Origin: Gyrodactylus bullatarudis
Taxonomy: Eukaryota; Platyhelminthes; Monogenea; Gyrodactylidea; Gyrodactylidae
Length of the DNA stretch: 64,000 bases
Assembly (NCBI GenBank): GCA_012064415.1
Contig: SSNU01000047.1
Span: forward strand, 305,811 to 369,810
Reading direction: 5' to 3'
Part shown: piece after piece, positions 48,801 through 60,053 of the stretch
Layout of the letters: the number at the start of each line of letters is the position of its first letter
Position numbering within the stretch: the first letter of the stretch is position 1
Made by a program: the position numbers and the translations under genes
Notes under the pieces: model-generated
Seen by the model: only the letters and a program-made list of their open reading frames with translations
Told to the model about the DNA's origin: nothing
The model's database searches: none

Positions 48801-51800
48801 ATTTATTCTATCTAGTCTCACAATCAAATGGGTGCGAGAGGGTTAATCTAATGTTAAAGGGGAAAAGTAAAATTAATTCTGGTCTGGTCGGAATCTTGTC
48901 TCAGATCTGATAAAAAGTTCCGATAATTTCTGAATTAATTGAATTAAAAGAAAATTTCAAATTTTGTAGGGGTGGAGTTAGTTCGAATTTTAAAAATTAA
49001 ATTTATGTATGATCGAAAAACTGCTTGATTTCGCAATGGATAAAAAATATTTAAGTTACAGTAATCTAATAGATAGACTTAACGATAATATTTTTCAAAA
49101 AGCCGTCTAGATTTAAAATTTGATGAGCTTTCAGACACTTCTAATCAATGGTTTTTTGAGTGGTATTTTTCTTGAGTTTAGTCACGAAATTTTGTTGTAT
49201 TGTAAAAGTAACCTCAGCTGCCTTTAGTTCATGCATACTCAATGAGTATTACTCATCAGCGTAATAGATGTTATGAAGTTGAGGATTTACTATTACAGAA
49301 ATCTTAATATTTCTCACCAGAAAAATCAAAAAAAAATTATAATTTTTTGAATTCCATGATCAAGTGAACCAACAAGTTGTGGATATTTTAAAAATTTTCG
49401 AAAAAACATCAATCTGACAAAAAATTGGCTCGTTTTTCGTTCAAAATTGCATCAAATTTCCACTATTCAATTTTCGAACAGAAATTTTTTTTCGATTTCG
49501 AAGATTTGAATACAGTTAAATACTGTTATTTGGAATCAACATTAGATAAAGATTTCGAATTTGGGGGTAGAAGTTGAGAGAACAAAGACATCCTTTAAAT
49601 TTTGCATGTTTTTCCTTAATAATAATCGAAAAATTTAAACGATTCGTTATTCCCACAATAATGACGAATTTCTGTGAACTTCTGCACGCCTAATTTTGTT
49701 CCTATCAGCATTAAACTCATTTTTCAAATTTCCTGCCTTTCTGGAGAAAAATTATAAATTATAACTCTTTTCTGTTCGGATTATCTATACTTTATTATCA
49801 TAGGTCAGCCTCTTGTATTATTCTCTCATCTGATTGGACAAAACTGATAGGTATGAGATCATGAAAGTATATAATTAGTAATTTGTTTTTTGACAAACTT
49901 GTCGTACCCCTGAAGAAGGCGTGTTAAGACAATCACCGTCGAATCGTTTGGATGACCATGGCTGAGAATTCTAATACTGACCTAAGTTTTAATAAATTTC
50001 ATCATTAAAGTTCCTGATAGGACATATATGCTGTATGGTAGAAAATGATCTTTTATTATCACATGTGGTACTTTGAGCATTCAATAGCTGATCGTAGAGA
50101 TTCAGATTAATGTTCGACAATTTCAAGTTCACAAAATAATAATAATTTTATTATCCTCGAGTTGTTAATCTAGGTATCGTTTCAAATGGATCGTTTCATT
50201 TTTAAAGTTGACACCTTTCTGGAGTTATTATCGTAAAATCATTTCAGATAGGATTGAATAACAGGATTTTATCTCTGTTAACTGATGATTAAAACGATAT
50301 TTTATTGAAATTTTTCATCGGTTTTATAGTGGAATAACAAAGTTGGCATAAACTTTGATCCGGCGCAGTTTAACAAGGAGAAAATTTTAGACAAAGCTGT
50401 CAACATTACAGAGAAGGTGGAAATCAAGAAGAACAAACCAATACCTCTGAGATTATTCGATCCTCATGTAATAATAAATGAGGATAGATTCGTAAATATT
50501 ACAATGAGGAAACTTCGTGTTGTAACCATTATCAATCAGCCAATGACGATAAGGAAACTTGATGGAGAACTCGATGGTTTTTGTATTGATCTCTTGAGAG
50601 AATTATCAAAAATGTGTAATTTCACGTATGAAGTGTACTTGGTACCAGATGGCAAATTTGGCATGCGAATGCCACACCTAGAAAAGGAAGAAGAAATTGA
50701 AGTGAGTCTATTTTACTTTTTGTGGGAAATATTGCCGAACTTCTTCAAATATATTAGATTCTGATTTTAATGAAAAAGTCATTATGAGGATTGGAAGACA
50801 AGTTTATTACTTTTATTTTGTTCAAGATTCAAGACAAATTTTATTCAAGAAATATTTTTTCCAATACGAAAAGAAAAGAAATTCAAGTAAAGCCAATTAA
50901 TATGAAGCTGAGAATTTCTAATTTTTAAGAAATGATGTATGGTAGAGAACATTTGGAACCCAGATCCTGTAGCCCACTTTTATCAATATTAAACAAAAAA
51001 TTTTAAAAAACGAAAAAGATTCAGTGTGCAATTATCGATGGATGAATTCGTGAAGAGAAGATAACTCAATCAACTCTGGAGACTATTACAATTTTTAACC
51101 TTTTGCAACCCTCACCCGCCTGAAAACTATTTGAACCAATAAGAGGAATTTAAATATGCTCATAAATTTAATATAAATATCAAGCCGGTGTAATAGTCTG
51201 ATGAGATCCGGACCGGTGAAATATAAGCTTAATCACTAAATATTCACTCGACTTCTAATTCCTCATGAGGATCCCTTTGTCATGAGAAAATATTTTAGAA
51301 GAAGCTCAGCATTATTTTCCACAAAAAATAAAAGAAAAATATGGTCTTTTTTAAATATCAATTCTACAGAGTGGTCAAAATGGGATTTTCAGGATTAAGA
51401 TTGGATTAAAAAAATAGACTTACTGAACACACTGTATCTATGCAGTTCATTATCGTTGTTGAATTGATCATATTCACTTCTTGGAAATTTGTGAAATTTC
51501 GATCATTCAAAATCCATTGAAAACGGTGGATCAGTTGTGAATTCGATAATAAAAATATGTTTTCCTGTCTTATTTCGATTCTGAGTGACTTCTTTTTATT
51601 AAAATTTTCAGCATAGAGTTTGAAAAAATAGAAATTTGGCGTCAGCTCGAGATTTGCTTAAATTTTTTCCTTCGTTACGGTACGAAACATGATTTGGATT
51701 CCAAAAACTCTACGAATTCTTGATGAAAAAATTCATATATTTTTGTAAAATACATAGATTCCCAATTTGATATCGACCAACTTTATAATCAAAAAATTAA

Positions 51801-54800
51801 TTACTCTAATTATATAGATGTAACCAAAATAGGATTATTAGTCTCATGTTGACTTTCTGAAATCATTACGGGGTTAATTCCAAAGATCACCCCAATGGAA
51901 TTTTTTTCCGAAATTCACCCCAAAAATCACCACAAAGGAAATTTTTTTCAAATAATAAGAAATAATTCAATTTAATAATTTCTCTACCCCTTTTTACAGC
52001 GCTTGATATTTTACGGCATTTGCATGGTCTTTCATATTTTTAACCTTCAAGTTCCGAATTTATCAGATTTTCGACGTCACGGAGCATGATAATCTCCGAG
52101 TAAGCTGCTTTCAAGGAGATTATTTTGTATTCATATGGGGCCTACTTTTTAAAAACAACTTCTAACTTTTTTTCTAACACGGCATACAGATGTTAATAGG
52201 GATATTCATTAATTTTTGCAAATTACAAGGACATTGGAGTTTGGTGAAGTTAACAACTCTTCTTATTTCACTATCTTCTTTAAGGATACCAAAAATTTGT
52301 AAGAGCCTTGATTCGCCTAAAGTTCTTTCCATCAAAGGAGAAAGTTCACTTTAAATCTTTCTGAAACTTAGGTTGCATAAAGAATTTGAATCATTCAATT
52401 TACACCATTCAATAAGAGGGGAATTTTGAAATGAGAATAATTGAATCGAGGTAAAAAGTTGAAAGTTTTCCTTTGGGGTGATTAGTTGAATTGACCCTTT
52501 ATTATTTAGGTTGAACTACCAGGAAAAACAGGATCAAAGACTGTGAAAAAAATGAAAAGAAAAGTTCAAAAATGGTCAGGATTGATTGGGGAAATTTTGA
52601 ACGGTAATGCCGACATGGTTGTCGCTCCATTCACGATAAATCATGATCGGGCTCAAGTTCTCGACTTTACTGAACCTTTCCATACATTTGGTCTTTCGAT
52701 GATGATAACGAAACCCGGAAAACAAAAGCCAGGGATATTTTCATTCTTACACCCGCTTAATTATGATTTGTGGTGAGCCAAATTTAACTTAATAAATGAA
52801 TGATTTTCCCATATAACTGGAGTTAGATTCGATAATTTCTTATAAATTTTTTATCAAAGATCAACGAATTCGTGTATTAAATACGTCGTATTCTCATTTT
52901 TAAATAGGAAAATTTCTTGATAGTATCGAATAAAATTTGAGTAAAAGTATATCGGAAGACCAATCTTTTTTATTTTCTTGTCTCAGAGGGGAACTAACAT
53001 TTATATATAAAATGAGTGAAAACCATAATTTTCCTGGGCATTATTTTGCCATTCATAATGCATTATGATTACGTGGAACACATACATAAATTGAAAGGAG
53101 TAGCATGCATAAAAGATAAATATTCAGAAAGTCTTTTGAATATGAGCAATTCTATAATAAAATAAAAATATTTAGAAAAACGTATATGAATAAGAAAATA
53201 ATATTCGTAGATGTACTTATGAGTAATTATATGTTGAATATTAAATATAATTGTGATTAATAAATTCTTGAATAAAAAAAATGTACGTAAACTATCTTAA
53301 AATGCACAACTTGATATTCTCTGTCGAACAGTACCAAAATTATTCGCGTGAAAATTCAAAAATTTAAGTTTCTTATTAGGACAGGTAGAAGATTAATTTT
53401 TAATCCATGATGTAAAGGAGAAAATTTGGATATTAAACATATATATTGAAGTAGGGTTAAGGCTTGAGAAATCAGCATAAAAAATCATTTTTTGATACTC
53501 GAATCTGATTGGTTGACAAAAATGGAGTAGAGGTATAAGTTCCAAAACTTGCATGGGGTAGAGCTATTTCGAGGCGTGATTTAGTCAATTCAATGTTTTT
53601 ATTTTCATGTAAGAAAAATTTTCTATCAATTTAACAAACTAAACCAGAAAAGATTTACCAAACAGCTTTGGTCGAATTAGTTTCATGTTTCTATTGTTTT
53701 TAAATAGGTTTTTAATTTATAAACTCATGAAACTATTTTCGGTCGGTTTCTTCTAAATATGAAGAAAAATTCATTCTCTAAAAATTGATACTTTTTAGGT
53801 TCTCAATTTTACTTGCATTTATCTCTGTCAGTTTGGGTCTCTACGTCATAAGTATTATCAGCCCGTCAGAATGGATCTATAGCTATAACGGATCGAATGA
53901 ACTTCGACTTTCTCGTGATTACTCGATACTCAATTCAACTTGGTGTGCTTTTGCTGCTTTCGTACAACAGGTAAGTTTATTGCTCTTATTAAAAAACCGA
54001 AAAATTTTTGTAATCCTTCTTTTTTTAATTTTCTCAATGTCAAAATTTTGTAAGCGTTTAAATTTATAAAATTTCCTCCATAAACTGATTCCAAAATATG
54101 ATCCCAAAAAAATTTATTTGTGACAATGACTCTTTTTCAACAAAGCATTGATCAGTTTCGTCCCAATGATGGCATCAATAGATTCTTAAAAATGAATTTA
54201 GTATAGACAGTTACATAAACGTCATGTGAGGATAATTGAAAATAAATTCAGAAACAAAAAATTTTTTTTGCAAATTCTCTATGCAACCTACATAAATTAC
54301 AGAACCAGTCAGCATTACAACAAGTTAAAATAATTCTTCAAAAAAGATTTTGAAGGTGATCTTTGTGTAAAATAGGAGCTATTTTCTCTGGGTCATTTTT
54401 AACCCTTCTGACAAATATGGGTAGTGCTACCTGACTATTTTTATCACGATAGTCAGGTAGCAAGTGAACAAAGTTATAGTCGATCTATACCGAAAAGAAC
54501 TCCCTGAAGATCTATGAAACAGCCGGTTCCAAAACTGAGTGAACATTTGAATTCATAGCCTATATTTAGAATATACCACGGGGATAAATTCCAAGAACTC
54601 AATTTTCACTCAGTTTTGGAACCGACTGTATCTGTAGAAATCATCACTGGTTCTGTAATTTATTTAAAGTTGGGAATCTTCGATGTATACAGAAATCTCG
54701 ATATTTTCATCAAGAAGTCGGATTTATTAAAGATTTTTTGGAATTCTACTCATGTTTCCCACTTTTACCAGGTGAAGAAAAAAAACCTTTAAAAAAATTT

Positions 54801-56651
54801 TTATGAAAAATATGGCCATTTTTCAAATTTCGATTTGCCGCCAAAATCCCATTTTTTCGAACTTTGAACTGAAATTTTTATTGGTTTGAAAGTTAGAGAG
54901 TGATCAAGGTTTTTCGGGATCAAGATTAGATAAGAAAGCTGACTAGCACCGTCAAATTACCGACAGTTACCCCATTTTTGAGAGATTTTGAATTATCGAA
55001 ATTTTATTGATTTTCAAGTAGTGGAAAGGATCAAAAAATTGAAATTCAGCTCCCAAACGATAATAAGGTTATCATAACCGTTATGATTAATACTATTTGA
55101 AGCGCTCCTGAAACGACTACTGTTAAAATTCTATGATTAAAGTAGGGCAGTAAATTTGCGATTCTTGATATGTTGCTTGTTTCTTTTTCCTTATTCGGAA
55201 AAGATAAAAATTTGTTAGCTAACATTGTTATAGTAACCAAGATAAGTTAAGTTATTCTGCTTTCAACTTTTCCTGAAAAAAATCCGGAAAAAATTTATGA
55301 TTTGATCTTTCTTGATCCGTTTCATAATCAAAAGTAGTATGAAAAATAATTTATTTAATTTACTAAATTAGGTTTCTTTATGAGTAGTATTTATTGGTTT
55401 CTTTTTGGCACTTGACATATTGAAGGTTTCAACTCGTGTTAAGGCATCTTCAATACTTTATCATAATATAGACCTTTATTCTTCTCTGGTCAATTCATTG
55501 GAAACATTACACTACTATAAGATAATTTATGTGGTAATCGGTTTGTAAATAGGGGTATGAGATAGGGGTATTAATTGGGAAAATGATCGGGAAAGAGTAC
55601 TTTTTCATTTCAGCCCCTACATAATACAGTAAATAATAAAATTCAGAATGTATATTGTGCTCGGCATCATATCGAACCAGAATGAATAATGTATTCATCG
55701 AATTTAATTTTGATTTTGACCTGATAAGAAAATTTAAAAAACTACCTAAGTGATGCATAAAATGATCGGTGACCCTTTTTTAGATAGAAAACTTTTTTTA
55801 TTTGATAATTATCAAAATGAAAAGGTTGATAGAAAAATAGTATTGAGTTGGCCAAAATAATAGGATCACAATTAAACGGTAGGTTTTTTTTAAATAATTC
55901 GAATTTATAATTTACCCTTTTAATAAATTTATTTTTAAAGGGTGTGGAGTATATGCCAAAATCAAGTGGAGCTAGGATCCTAAGTTCAATCTGGTGGTTC
56001 ATAACATTAATTTTAATCGCATATTACACGGCAAACTTGACAGCATTTCTGACTGTCTCCAAGAGAATATCTCCCATCAATGAATGGAAAGATCTTCTTA
56101 AAGCTGGAGTTGTATATGGAACAGTCAAATCTGGATCTTCAAATATATTTTTTGACAATACTAAAATTGAACCTTTCAAATCTATGGGAGAAAATATGAA
56201 ATCTGAAAGCCTTGTAGATACAGTCCAAGAAGGTGTCGAAAGAGTGTTGAATTCTAGCGGAAAGTATGTATTCATACTAGAAAGCCCAATGAATAATTAC
56301 CATAATAGTATTGAACCGTGTAACACAATGATGGCTGGAACACCATTTGGAAGCCATGGATACGGTGTTGCAATGGCAAAACGATCACCCCTAAAAAAAC
56401 AAATGAATCAGGCTGTTTTAACATTGGCAGAAGCACATCGAATAAATCATTTATACAAAAAGTGGTGGATAGAGAGGAGTCAGTGCGATCCGGACGATGT
56501 GAAAAGTACACCTTCTGCTCTGAGTCTGATAAATGTAGCTGGAGTATTCTTCATTTTATTGGCAGGATTACTTCTTGCAATTTGTGCTACTTTTATCGAA
56601 TTTTTTATTGCAAGTCAACGATTAAGAAAGAAAAGAATACCTACGAGTTAA
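42894..56651 (+). CDS. Ionotropic glutamate receptor, kainate/AMPA type
   Basis: Glutamate-gated cation channel subunit, seven in-frame exons: 42894-43541, 47446-47685, 48039-48437, 50330-50701, 52510-52772, 53799-53970, 55941-56651; 934 residues, a standard length. A signal peptide starts at MKVNLLLIL (the upstream in-frame Met would weaken it). Exons 1-3 form the amino-terminal domain. S1 begins with [18 protein letters not shown] carries the glutamate-binding Arg600. M1 is about 642-661, the pore loop is [14 protein letters not shown] with Gln at the Q/R site (697), M3 ends [14 protein letters not shown]2 keeps SGSS and Glu812 (LESPMN), M4 is about 893-918. All key ligand residues are present, so it probably binds glutamate. 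The tail is very short. Introns are 0.35-3.9 kb and filled with repeats; one spans the assembly gap. Confidence 0.93.
43893..43985. repeat. Partial foldback-A copy
   Basis: GTTGGGAATCTATGATTATT followed by CTCGATTTTTTCATCAAATT matches a family A arm end; lies in the first receptor intron. Confidence 0.5.
45106..46192. repeat. Palindrome around assembly gap, family F
   Basis: Arms 45106-45328 and 46008-46192 are inverted copies containing GTGAAAATGGGAAATCAGT, AAACCTTCACCGTGAAA and AAAGAGATTCGATATCTTTA. The left arm is about 38 bases longer because a GGGAAATCAGT-GACGATAATCACTA unit is duplicated within it. The loop contains the gap. Located in the first receptor intron. Confidence 0.75.
45329..45695. 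other. Assembly gap (367 N)
   Basis: Run of N inside the loop of the family F palindrome. The open frames reported across it are artefacts of untranslated N. Confidence 0.99.
48517..48842. repeat. piggyBac-like MITE (TTAA target duplication)
   Basis: A 326-base element with terminal inverted repeats CCCTCTCGTACCCA and TGGGTGCGAGAGGG, flanked on both sides by TTAA (48513-48516 and 48843-48846). The CCC start and TTAA duplication are hallmarks of the piggyBac superfamily. Just inside the left end is the palindrome GGACATATATGTCC. Non-coding; it must rely on a transposase elsewhere. Lies in the third receptor intron. Confidence 0.8.
49285..49700. repeat. Foldback-B copy in receptor intron
   Basis: Collinear with the family B elements at 19.4 and 20.6 kb (CCAACAAGTTGTGGA, TTCGATTTCGAAGATTTGAA, CACAATAATGACGAATTTCT). 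Degenerate. Confidence 0.5.
50780..50827 (-). repeat. Partial hammerhead-like cassette, copy 4
   Basis: On the minus strand, AATAAAAGTAATAAACTTGT followed by CTTCCAATCCTCATAATG matches the downstream end of the cassette copies at 18.7 and 51.25 kb. The core region is missing. Confidence 0.45.
51110..51290 (+). repeat. Dispersed TATA/hammerhead-like/polyA cassette, copy 3
   Basis: CCAATAAGAGGA near 51136, TATAAATATCAAG, CCGGT, CTGATGAG, a short insertion (ATCCGG) then ACCGG, GAAATATAAGCTTAATCACT. The downstream GTCTTCCAATCC-type segment is shared with copy 2 (here GACTTCTAATTCCTCATGAG). Lies in the fourth receptor intron, sense to the gene. Confidence 0.6.
51400..51795. repeat. Foldback-A half element
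   Basis: Contains the family A centre (GAAATTTCGATCATTCAAAATC) shortened by drift and the right arm ending ATACATAGATTCCCAATTTG. The left arm is gone. Confidence 0.5.
51870..52497. repeat. MITE, family D, inverted copy
   Basis: Reverse-orientation copy of the element at 32580-33203 (shares TTCAAGGAGATTATTTTGTA and ACATTGGAG / CTCCAATGT segments). It ends only 12 bases before the acceptor of receptor exon 5 at 52510, so it supplies almost the whole 3' end of that intron. Confidence 0.75.
54420..55075. repeat. Short hairpin plus foldback-A copy
   Basis: GCTACCTGACTA / TAGTCAGGTAGC forms a small hairpin at 54424-54465 related to family C. From 54655 a family A element follows (TTGGGAATCTTCGATG, CTACTCATGTTTCCCACTTT, then the central GACGGTGC-like region reversed). 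In the sixth receptor intron. Confidence 0.55.
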
Positions 56652-56950
56652 CTAAGCCAAATTTATTATTTCCATAAGAATTATATTCGCTGAAAAATTA
56701 ATAGAATCTGCAAAGCAGAGAGTGAAATAATTTCACTGAAATTTTCAACTTGAATTTGAAATATTTCTTGATTATTTCTAATAAAACCTTTTTTCAAAAA
56801 AATGATTTTGTTTCTACTTACAAAATATTCAATTTATTAAATTAAAATTAAATTAATTATTAAAGATACTTATTATTAAATCAAGATTCTTCAACGAAAA
56901 TCTCAAATAAGGTCTGAATGTTCAATTTATTCGCATCTAAAACCGATCCA

Positions 56951-57579
56951 ATGGGTATTAGAATATTTTTTTCATTTTATTAGATACAATTATCAATTTG
57001 AGGTTTACTCAAAAACAACTCGATAAACTTGCAACTAAGCAGTTTAATGAAGAAAATAATTATAAAAAGAAACTCATCACTTGTCTAAAGGAAAACAATC
57101 AGGTCGCTGCCAAGATTCATGCTCAGAGTGCAATAAATGCAAAAAACCAAGGAGTTCAATATCTTAGACTGTCTGCCAAACTTTCAGCTGTTGAGGGAAG
57201 ACTTAAAAGCCAAGAGATGATGAATAGGGTTTCAAAGAATATCGGTAACGTCAACAAAGATCTTGAAAAACTAAATCAAAATTTTAAAATTGAGGAAGTA
57301 TACAAACTCATGTCTAAATTCGAGAGCGTATTTACAGATTTAGATGTCAAAACTACTGTGATTTCGGACGGCTTATCCAATACTACCGCCATGTCCTCGC
57401 CTACTGACGAAGTCAATAAACTTATGCAAGAATTAATAGATCAAAATGGCCTCAGCATTGAACTTGAAGTAAGCAATCAAGTTCCGAATGCAAGGATTGG
57501 AGAGAACGTTAAAGAACTAGAAAAAGATGAAGAAAATTCAGTTATGGAACGATTAAAAACTCTCAGAGATGCTATTTAA
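56951..57579 (+). CDS. CHMP1: ESCRT-III subunit CHMP1
   Basis: Charged multivesicular body protein 1, which polymerises on membranes for scission in endosomal sorting and cytokinesis and recruits Vps4. The coding start is split: exon 1 contributes only ATGG (56951-56954), then a 29-nt intron (GTATTAG...TTATTAG), then exon 2 (56984-57579). The join gives MDTIINLRFTQKQLDKLA, matching the CHMP1 N terminus (M-D-x-T-L-x-x-L-x-FT-x-KQL) exactly in spacing. 199 residues, usual family length. Further on are AAKIHAQSAINAKNQGVQYL and the regulatory C terminus with a Vps4-binding MIM helix, ENSVMERLKTLRDAI. It lies 299 bases after the receptor and converges on POLR3K with 65 bases between stops. Confidence 0.95.
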
Positions 57580-57644
57580 AATTTTTTATTTCAATTATTT
57601 TTTTCTCTCATAAAACTGTATAAAACGCGTATCTCTTTCATATG

Positions 57645-57992
57645 CTAGTTTTCTGTCCACATATATTTGCATTTTGTGCAGCAATACTTGACTGTACTAG
57701 CTTCATCAGCAGATCTCGTTTGCATTTCTACAAAGTATGCTTTCTCATTATCACATTTAGGACACTTTTCGTTGGTAGTGGCTGAACCTGTGAATTGATC
57801 TTCAAGTGAGAAAACAGCATCTTCTTCCAGTTTCAATCTCATGTCTTGTTTTGGTTCGTGATCTTGATAAAGAGGTTCTGTTACGAACCACTTGTAGTTG
57901 CAGCCGGGAGTCATACAGTTTAATGAGTAACAGAACTGTGATTTTCCAACCATCAACAAGGACTGGCATGTAGGGCAGAATACAACAGGCAT
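57645..57992 (-). CDS. POLR3K: RNA polymerase III subunit C11 (RPC10)
   Basis: TFIIS-like subunit that gives RNA polymerase III its RNA-cleavage activity and helps termination and reinitiation. Single exon, 115 residues (human 108). N-terminal zinc ribbon: FCPTC and CMTPGC. C-terminal TFIIS ribbon: KCPKC, then MQTRSADEAST with the catalytic Asp-Glu hairpin intact, then YCCTKCKYMW. All eight zinc cysteines seem present. Starts at the first ATG. It is downstream of RAD17 on the same strand, 121 bases after its stop. Confidence 0.95.
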   Translation of the reverse strand: MPVVFCPTCQSLLMVGKSQFCYSLNCMTPGCNYKWFVTEPLYQDHEPKQDMRLKLEEDAVFSLEDQFTGSATTNEKCPKCDNEKAYFVEMQTRSADEASTVKYCCTKCKYMWTEN

Positions 57993-58113
57993 TTTAACTA
58001 GACTGATTTCAGCATAAAAAAGAAGATGAACTGCTTTTCAGCCTAAAACGAATTATTTTTAAATTATTGTAAAATTAAAACGAAATATTTTAAGCGAGGT
58101 AGTTTATTTGTTT

Positions 58114-59952
58114 TCAAGTTTCATCGATTACAAATTCGGAAGATTCTATCAAATCGTCCTCATTCACTAATAGGCTTTTGGTGACAATTAACTCGTCTGC
58201 ATTTTCTAATTCTCCATTTTTCAAAACATTTTTGAAATTATTTGTGAATTCATAACCTGGTTTATATTCCCCATCCATTGATCCTATAATTTGAGCTTAA
58301 TATAAAAATTACAATTTAGAAATCATTCAGAAATAGGATATAAATTTGAACTTACTTATGGTTCCCAACCACGATGGAAAATGTTTAAGCTTCTGTGTTC
58401 TCAAAAAATTTGCAATTAGAGATACCATATCGATAATGAGGGTCTTCCAAAATATGAGCTCACACTGCGAAGAGTTTTCCAAAGAAAAATCATCAGAATC
58501 ACTCTGTTGAGATATTAGAGATAATACTTCATTTTGATAGAACTGACAAACTTCGAATATTTTGAAGGGACTGCTATTTTTATTTGGAGGCTTCAGAGAA
58601 CAAAAGGAGAATGAGTGTTTTGCTGAATCATGTTTCTGATTATATTGAGCACCAAAAATAACGGCCCTAGCGGAAATTATAGAGAGATAATTAGATCCTA
58701 GATTTGATCGATAGCCAACATCTCCCTGGTTCACAGCGTCACTAAAGAATTTCCAATTTAAAGAATGTGACCCTGAAGTGTAGGCATCAGCCCAGCTTAA
58801 ATTATTTGAAACGAAACACAATCCAGAAAAGTTGCAAGAGTTGACTTGATTTTTGTTTAGCATATTACGAGATAAATCGTGTTGAACATGAATATAATTT
58901 TCGAATAACCAGGATGCAACAGCTTCAGCACTAATTGATAGACTATCAAGAGTATTTTCTATGTCAAATGTTAACTTTGACCTCTTCATATTCTCCAAAT
59001 GATTTGGTAATAAACTTGTTTCGGTTAAATCTTGTTTTTCTCTTTTGGCATGAAGGATCTTACCAAGACTGTGAAAAATATCGAGTTGTTGGGGCGAATT
59101 ATTGGTGAGGTCATCGCATTTCATAGAAATGGAATCTAACGAAATTTACTAACAATATACAATATACCTGACAAGACTCTGAATTGAAAATCATTTATGG
59201 CAGATCTAAGATCTCCTTGACAATTGAGGGATATTTGCCTAATGTATTTTTCGATTTCAATGGCATTTGTAATTTTCTGTAAATAAGGATGTATTATGAC
59301 TACGTAGAGGTACCATTTGGGATTTTAACTTGGTCAATATACTCTTCAGGCATTTGGTCGCAAAAGACTTTGCTATCGGATTGAACTCTATAGACTTGAC
59401 ATCGATAGATTTATTCGATGAACTCATCTCATTCTTAAAGGAGAGATAATGCATAAAATCCTCCTTTTGTATGTGGGTTCCACAAAGAATTAGACATAAT
59501 CCAATATTTTTATCACCTAAAATTTTGAGCAGAAATGATTGAAACTCGAGATGGATATTTTGAAAATCTTCAGGAATTTCTCTTATGTATACGATCTGGT
59601 ATTTTCTCTCAATTTGCGACGACTGACAAGAAATGCTTGAGAATTTGACGGTATTTTTAAGGAAATCTCGAAATGAAGAGAATGAGATTTCCTGAAAATC
59701 TTCATTTGGCCAGAAGGAAAACGAAGTACGATTCCGACAAGAAATTACCTTCACTGTGGAATATTTTCCAGAACCCGTTCTTCCTTCAAGAAATAGAAGC
59801 AAGTTTTTATAATGGGAAGAATAATTTTCAAGTATCTGGTCAACTTCTTTTATTTTAGACGAATGTATGACTAACTCAGACTTTATTAGAGTTAATTAAT
59901 TTTAGTTTACTTTATCGCAGGGTTGAAATGATGTGCTCCACAAAAAATTCAT
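58114..59952 (-). CDS. RAD17: DNA-damage checkpoint clamp loader RAD17
   Basis: Loads the 9-1-1 clamp at damaged DNA with RFC2-5 to activate ATR. Five exons: 59952-59911, 59880-59314, 59276-59168, 59135-58356, 58295-58114; introns 30, 37, 32 and 60 nt, all in phase, 559 residues (human 681). Family landmarks in order: a short N terminus, then SELVIHSSKIKEVDQIL (ELAVHKKKI in human), Walker A GRTGSGKYST, YQIVYIREIPEDFQN (LIEDLPNQF region), CQGDLRSAINDFQF (sensor 2 region), DIFHSLGKILHAKRE and SISAEAVASWLFENYI. Walker A has Tyr54 where Thr/Ser follows the Lys. The start shares an intergenic region with PPIL6. The identity rests mainly on the ELVIH, GDLRSAIN and LGKIL blocks. Confidence 0.88.
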
Positions 59953-60053
59953 ATTCTGAATAATGTACGAACTTAAACGCGATATGAATTTTTCTCTTAT
60001 TGTTACCAACAATTTCTTAGTCTAAAGTTGTCTCCTAAATTTCGAATTGAAAA
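59953..60053. promoter_or_regulatory. Divergent promoter RAD17 / PPIL6
   Basis: 101 bases separate the diverging start codons. AT-rich, no clear TATA box. Bidirectional use is inferred from spacing. Confidence 0.5.

Noticed and set aside
55046..56511. Several minus-strand frames opposite the receptor's last exon and intron
   Set aside because: Shadows of the conserved plus-strand receptor exon or low-complexity intron DNA.
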